This document shows, piece after piece, positions 60,035-64,000 of a stretch of DNA of 64,000 nucleotides. Positions within the stretch are counted from its first letter, which is position 1. Each line of letters opens with the position of its first letter. The position numbers and the translations under genes were made by a program. The stretch is taken from positions 992,001 through 1,056,000 of the forward strand of contig NZ_JBPXRR010000001.1 in the NCBI RefSeq assembly GCF_051842935.1. The letters run 5' to 3'. The stretch is from Pseudalkalibacillus sp051842935 (GTDB lineage Bacteria > Bacillota > Bacilli > Bacillales > Fictibacillaceae). The notes below the pieces were generated by a model. That model was not told where the DNA came from. It did not search any database and saw only the letters and a list, made by a program, of their open reading frames with translations.

Positions 60035-60691
60035 TTGAGTTGTAAACGAATTGTACGGGTCCTGTTAATCGTTATTGTACTTGGGTTAGGACCCGCTCCC
60101 ATCCATGCGAACACACCACAGACTCCAACCGATTGTACAACGGTTGCAGATTGCATGAAAGAAGAGAACAATCAAGAACAGTCAGAGTCAAACAACGGGA
60201 GCGTGGAGACAGTCAATACGAATTCGAGTGTATCCTCTGTAGGTACGATGTTCAAAGTACTGTTCGCTCTTGCGTTTGTCGTGGCATTGTTGATTCTTGT
60301 GCTGAAGCTATTACATAAACGTACCCAAGTCGTCCAGCAAGGCAAAGGAATCCAAACACTCGGCGGTACGATGTTGGGAAATCACCGATCCGTCCAATTG
60401 GTGAAGGTTGGTAACCGGATTCTCGTCGTCGGAGTCGGTGATAACGTTGAACTGATCAAAGAGATCGAAGACCCGGACGAAATCGACTCACTATTACGGA
60501 TGAATGAGTCCCCATCATCACCTGGAGACTCGATCAAAGGCTTGAATAGCTGGTTCAATGCTTTGAGGAACAACGATGCACAACAAGGCAAATCGAATTT
60601 CAGGAATATCCTTGATAAACAGTTAAGTGACTCCAAACAAAAGAGAAACTCGATTTTGGAAGCAATGAAGAAGGGGCATGACAATGATTGA
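60035..60691 (+). CDS. fliO: Flagellar biosynthetic protein FliO/FliZ
   Basis: Scaffold for assembly of the FliP ring. The 218-residue protein starts at TTG 60035 (MSCKRIVRVLLIV) behind GTAGGTGC. It has an N-terminal signal or membrane segment, a Ser/Asn/Glu-rich extracellular linker (about 28-65), a second membrane helix (about 70-92) and the FliO domain with LGNHRSVQLVKVGNRILVVG. Bacillus genes are often called fliZ. Confidence 0.92.
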   Translation: MSCKRIVRVLLIVIVLGLGPAPIHANTPQTPTDCTTVADCMKEENNQEQSESNNGSVETVNTNSSVSSVGTMFKVLFALAFVVALLILVLKLLHKRTQVVQQGKGIQTLGGTMLGNHRSVQLVKVGNRILVVGVGDNVELIKEIEDPDEIDSLLRMNESPSSPGDSIKGLNSWFNALRNNDAQQGKSNFRNILDKQLSDSKQKRNSILEAMKKGHDND

Positions 60692-61358
60692 AGTACCAGG
60701 TATCAGCAATGAGCTGTTCAACAATAGTCCAGAAAACGTAGCTACTACAGTTCGATTGTTAGTCCTGTTGACCGTCTTGTCATTAGCACCGGCGTTTCTT
60801 GTCCTGATGACCTCTTTCACAAGGATCATCATTGTTCTATCATTCGTCCGGAACGGATTGGCGACGCAACAAATGCCACCGAATCAGGTTCTTATCGGAC
60901 TCGCACTCTTTTTGACTTTTTTCATCATGGGCCCTGTTTTATCAGATGTGAATGATCAAGCACTGACCCCTTTCTTAGAAGGTGAAATATCTCAGGAAGA
61001 AGCGATGGAACAAGCGAGCATACCTATGAAAGAGTTCATGGCAGAGCATACGAGGCAGAAAGACCTGGCATTGTTCATGAATTATACAGGAGAAGAACGA
61101 CCTGAAAGCGTTCAGGACATTCCGCTCACTACACTCGTCCCTGCATTCGCCATAAGCGAATTGAAGACGGCATTCCAAATGGGCTTTATGATCTTCGTTC
61201 CGTTTCTGGTTATTGATATGGTGGTTGCCAGCGTGTTGATGGCGATGGGGATGATGATGTTGCCACCGGTCATGATTTCTTTACCGTTTAAAATCTTGTT
61301 ATTCGTATTGGTCGATGGATGGTACTTGATTGTCCGTTCCCTATTAGAGAGTTATTAG
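60684..61358 (+). CDS. fliP: Flagellar export gate protein FliP
   Basis: Core of the type III export gate (FliP5-FliQ4-FliR1). The 224-residue protein has four membrane segments with LMTSFTRIIIVLSFVRNGLA, GLALFLTFFIMGPV and the C-terminal MMLPPVMISLPFKILLFVLV. ATG 60684 is preferred over 60678, because AAGGGG at 60669 is better spaced. It overlaps fliO by eight bases. Confidence 0.96.
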   Translation: MIEVPGISNELFNNSPENVATTVRLLVLLTVLSLAPAFLVLMTSFTRIIIVLSFVRNGLATQQMPPNQVLIGLALFLTFFIMGPVLSDVNDQALTPFLEGEISQEEAMEQASIPMKEFMAEHTRQKDLALFMNYTGEERPESVQDIPLTTLVPAFAISELKTAFQMGFMIFVPFLVIDMVVASVLMAMGMMMLPPVMISLPFKILLFVLVDGWYLIVRSLLESY

Positions 61359-61385
61359 ATCATTTAAGAGAAGGTGCTGCTTTCC

Positions 61386-61658
61386 ATGGATACACAATTC
61401 GTCATATCACTTGCAGAAAAAGGAGTCTATACGACTCTGTTGATTAGTGGACCACTTCTGATCTTAGCTCTCGCGGTCGGTTTGTTCGTCAGTATCTTTC
61501 AGGCGACGACGCAGATCCAGGAACAAACGCTTGCATTCATTCCGAAAATCGCAGCAGTGCTTGTATCACTCATCTTTTTCGGTCCATGGATGTTGACCCA
61601 GATGATCACATTTACGCATGATCTATACAGCAATATCAACCAATATATAGGATTGTAA
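61386..61658 (+). CDS. fliQ: Flagellar export gate protein FliQ
   Basis: Small two-helix gate subunit. The 90-residue protein contains ISGPLLILALAVGLFVSIFQ and ATTQIQEQTLAFIPKIAAV, the FliQ signature. ATG 61386 follows AAGGTGCTGCTTTCC; the ORF could start at GTG 61374 but without a ribosome binding site. Confidence 0.97.
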   Translation: MDTQFVISLAEKGVYTTLLISGPLLILALAVGLFVSIFQATTQIQEQTLAFIPKIAAVLVSLIFFGPWMLTQMITFTHDLYSNINQYIGL

Positions 61659-61664
61659 TCGTAT

Positions 61665-62438
61665 ATGGAATTTGTAAACATGCTTCCAGCTTTCTTGCTT
61701 GTATTGGTCAGGGTCACCGGCTTCATGGCAACAGTACCGATTTTTTCATACCGCAACATCCCGGTGATTCATAAAATCGGACTTTCTGTCGCGTTATCAT
61801 TCATTATTGTTACAACAATCCAAAGTCCGCTCATTGCACTCAATGGAGAGTATTTCCTGTTGTTGATCAAAGAGTTGATGGTTGGATTGAGCATCGGATT
61901 CATCGCCGCAATCCTACTGTATGCTTTACAAGTTGCAGGTGGATTCATCGATTTGCAGATGGGTTTTGCGATTGCCAACGTGTTCGATCCCCAGACTGGG
62001 ATCCAATCACCGCTGATCGGGCGTTATTTATATATCTTCGCCATTCTTTTTCTGTTGAGCATTGATGCGCATCACATGATATTGAATGGGATTTATCAGA
62101 GTTATCAATTCGCTCCCATCGATGAATGGATCTTTATGTTCGGAGAGGGGAATGTGGCGAGGCTCGTTTCGGATACTGTAGTGACGATGTTTTACATCGC
62201 GTTCCAAATGGCCATACCGGTTGTCGGCTGTCTGTTTCTAGTCGATCTCGCACTCGGTATCGTTTCTAGGACCGTACCGCAAGTCAACGTATTTATCGTC
62301 GGTTTACCGTTGAAGATCTTTGTCAGTTTCTTTGTATTGTTGCTTGTCATTCCGATCATGTTCCAAATGATCGAAGCTTTATCGATCGATATGCTCGAAA
62401 CGATGAGAAAAATGATGAAATTGTTAGGTGGTCAATAG
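61665..62438 (+). CDS. fliR: Flagellar export gate protein FliR
   Basis: Single-copy gate subunit that closes the FliP ring. The 257-residue protein has about six membrane segments, with RVTGFMATVPIFSYRNIP near the N-terminus and PQVNVFIVGLPLKIFVSFFV near the C-terminus. The ribosome binding site is weak, so synthesis may be coupled to fliQ. flhB follows after three bases. Confidence 0.96.
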   Translation: MEFVNMLPAFLLVLVRVTGFMATVPIFSYRNIPVIHKIGLSVALSFIIVTTIQSPLIALNGEYFLLLIKELMVGLSIGFIAAILLYALQVAGGFIDLQMGFAIANVFDPQTGIQSPLIGRYLYIFAILFLLSIDAHHMILNGIYQSYQFAPIDEWIFMFGEGNVARLVSDTVVTMFYIAFQMAIPVVGCLFLVDLALGIVSRTVPQVNVFIVGLPLKIFVSFFVLLLVIPIMFQMIEALSIDMLETMRKMMKLLGGQ

Positions 62439-62441
62439 CCT

Positions 62442-63524
62442 ATGTCCTATCGTTCGCTTGATTTACAGTACTTCTCTCAGGAAAAGACGGAAAAAGCAAC
62501 CCCGAAAAAGCGGCAAGACAGCCGTAAAAAAGGTCAGGTTGCCAAGTCGAGCGATGTGAATACTGCCATTATCTTATTAATCGTATTTTTATTTTTATGG
62601 CTTATTGGTCCCTTCATGTTGAACTCATTACTCGGCATTTTTCAGATGAGCTTCCGTGAATTCATACATTTCGATGTTACAACAGAAAACATTCAGCAAG
62701 TCATGGCATCCTTAGCCTTTGAGGCAGCGAAGATCGTTGCCCCAGTACTCCTGGTCGCAATGGTGGCCGGAGTAGCTGCCAACTATCTGCAGGTCGGTGT
62801 CCTCTTTTCGACGGATCCGTTGAAACTGAAGCTAGAACGGATCAATCCGTTGAAAGGCGTCAAGAGAATCTATTCGATGAGGGCAATCGTAGAATTGCTT
62901 AAATCAATTCTGAAAATCTCTCTCGTCGGATTCGTGACGTTCGCCATCCTTTGGTTGAAAAGGGATGACGTACTCACCCTATCAAAAGGTACCGCTGAAC
63001 ATTCATTGACGGTCATCGGCACCCTGACGATCCAGATGGGGCTCGCAGCCTCCGTTCTGCTGATTTTCCTTGCTGTGTTGGACTACACATATCAGAAGTA
63101 TGACTTTGAAAAGAGCATCAAAATGAGTAAACAAGATGTCAAAGATGAACATAAGAAATCCGAAGGGGATCCTTTGATCAAGTCAAAAATCAAAGAAAAG
63201 CAAAGACAGATGGCGATGCAGCGGATGATGCAAGAAGTTCCACAAGCGGATGTCGTCATCACGAACCCGACTCATTATGCGATTGCATTGAAATACGATG
63301 ACGGAAAGATGGATGCACCCGTTGTAGTAGCGAAAGGTGTCGATTATGTCGCACTAAAGATCCGTGAAGTAGCGAAGCACCATCAAATTGAAACGGTCGA
63401 AAACCGTCCTCTTGCCCGTAGCCTTTATGACCAGACGGAAATTGGAGATACAGTACCAGAAACCTTATTCAAAGCCGTTGCAGAAGTACTCGCTTATGTC
63501 TATCGATTGAAGAAATTAGTTTAA
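62442..63524 (+). CDS. flhB: Flagellar export switch protein FlhB
   Basis: Controls the change from rod/hook to filament export after self-cleavage. The 360-residue protein starts MSYRSLDLQYFSQEKTEKAT with the conserved EKATPKKRQ...KKGQVAKS region. It has four membrane helices (about 40-60, 92-118, 148-172, 190-212) and the autocleavage motif NPTH at N275-H278. The cytosolic C-terminal domain resembles YlqH at 35230. ATG follows the fliR stop directly. Confidence 0.97.
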   Translation: MSYRSLDLQYFSQEKTEKATPKKRQDSRKKGQVAKSSDVNTAIILLIVFLFLWLIGPFMLNSLLGIFQMSFREFIHFDVTTENIQQVMASLAFEAAKIVAPVLLVAMVAGVAANYLQVGVLFSTDPLKLKLERINPLKGVKRIYSMRAIVELLKSILKISLVGFVTFAILWLKRDDVLTLSKGTAEHSLTVIGTLTIQMGLAASVLLIFLAVLDYTYQKYDFEKSIKMSKQDVKDEHKKSEGDPLIKSKIKEKQRQMAMQRMMQEVPQADVVITNPTHYAIALKYDDGKMDAPVVVAKGVDYVALKIREVAKHHQIETVENRPLARSLYDQTEIGDTVPETLFKAVAEVLAYVYRLKKLV

Positions 63525-63559
63525 GAGATTCATTGAAGAATTAGAAGGAGCGTACAACG

Positions 63560-64000
63560 ATGAAGCCTAGAGATCTGACAGTCCTACTCAGTGTCATATT
63601 AATCATCACGATGTTGATCATACCGCTTCCGACGTGGATGCTCGATTTTCTTATCATCACGAATATATCCTTAGCTCTGCTGATCATCCTCATCGCGATG
63701 AATACGAATGAACCGTTGCAGTTTTCGATCTTTCCGTCGCTGTTGCTCCTTGTCACGCTCTTCAGACTTGGTCTGAATGTCTCGACAACGAGATCGATCC
63801 TGAGCCAAGCGAAGGCAGGTAATGTCATCGATACATTCGGGTCGTTCGTTGTGGCAGGGAATGTACTCGTCGGTTTTGTCGTTTTCGTCATACTGATCAT
63901 CATACAATTCGTCGTCATCACCAAAGGGTCGGAACGTGTTTCTGAGGTTGCTGCAAGATTTACGCTAGATGCGATGCCAGGGAAACAGATGAGTATCGAT
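63560..64000 (+). CDS. flhA: Flagellar export gate protein FlhA (5' part)
   Basis: Largest component of the export gate. The first 147 codons are in the window and the frame runs off the right edge. ATG follows AGAAGGAGCGTACAACG. The sequence begins MKPRDLTVLLSVILIITMLI with two membrane helices, then FSIFPSLLLLVTLFRLGLNV and STTRSIL, the FlhA signature. The B. subtilis protein is about 677 residues. Confidence 0.96.
   Translation, partial: MKPRDLTVLLSVILIITMLIIPLPTWMLDFLIITNISLALLIILIAMNTNEPLQFSIFPSLLLLVTLFRLGLNVSTTRSILSQAKAGNVIDTFGSFVVAGNVLVGFVVFVILIIIQFVVITKGSERVSEVAARFTLDAMPGKQMSID

Noticed and set aside
62442..63524. flhB as a recent duplicate source of ylqH
   Set aside because: The two share conserved motifs only; the sequences are too divergent for a recent duplication.
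1..64000. Prophage, transposase, CRISPR array, tRNA or rRNA genes
   Set aside because: Every long open frame is a recognised chromosomal gene or shadow of one; no regularly spaced identical repeats and no cloverleaf or rRNA motifs were seen.

Overview
The window is a contiguous 64 kb stretch of chromosome from a motile, endospore-forming member of the Bacillaceae (Firmicutes). The evidence is the gene order, which follows the Bacillus subtilis priA-fmt-rsmB ... smc-ftsY-ffh ... sucCD-topA-codY-fla/che backbone almost gene for gene, a gene for the tiny sporulation protein SpoVM, strong AGGAGG-type ribosome binding sites, frequent TTG and GTG starts, and sigma-A-like promoters. The genus cannot be fixed from the sequence alone. 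I see no prophage, insertion sequence with a transposase, CRISPR array, rRNA or tRNA. The window cuts through priA on the left and flhA on the right.

Layout. (1) 1-8839: priA (3' part), fmt, rsmB, rlmN, prpC, prkC, rsgA, rpe: a tightly packed translation and Ser/Thr-signalling operon. (2) 8840-10267: a TPP riboswitch with its terminator, thiT and thiN (thiamine uptake and pyrophosphorylation). (3) 10268-10990: spoVM and the convergent rpmB, with an unusual set of related terminator-like repeats between them. (4) 11066-16842: yloU, fakA, sdaAB-sdaAA, recG. (5) 16843-20862: fapR-plsX-fabD-fabG and acpP, the phospholipid and fatty-acid cluster, with a FapR operator in front. A 435 bp repeat-bearing gap separates fabG from acpP. 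(6) 20981-28705: rnc, a reverse-strand UPF0435 gene, smc, ftsY, ylxM, ffh (chromosome organisation and signal recognition particle). (7) 28771-33651: rpsP, khpA, rimM, trmD, rplS, lepB, rbgA, rnhB. (8) 33683-35716: ylqG and ylqH, which look like a FliK/FlhB-C-like pair, then a 51-codon gene that I read as a divergent, cysteine-containing alpha/beta-type spore protein with a sigma-G-like promoter. (9) 35977-46446: sucCD, dprA, topA, trmFO, xerC, hslVU, codY. (10) 46816-64000: the large flagellar/chemotaxis operon from flgB to flhA.

How the parts work together. Region 10 encodes the rod, MS ring, switch, export ATPase complex, hook cap, hook and export gate in one direction, many with overlapping stop and start codons. 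A sigma-A-like promoter lies 64 bp before flgB, behind the codY terminator. Region 5 is self-regulated: FapR senses malonyl-CoA and its operator covers its own start region. Regions 6 and 7 group co-translational targeting (Ffh, FtsY, YlxM, signal peptidase) with ribosome assembly (RimM, RbgA, RsgA).

The main non-gene signals are three related dispersed repeat ends (20514, 35761, 38177), a quasi-palindromic element at 20194-20331, a cluster of GTGCCAGGTACC hairpins at 26799-26913 and duplicated terminator-like units at 10461-10604. The most interesting gene-level candidates are the small cysteine-bearing spore-protein-like ORF at 35561, the YlqG/YlqH pair, and a perfect hairpin sitting between the Shine-Dalgarno sequence and the start codon of swrD.
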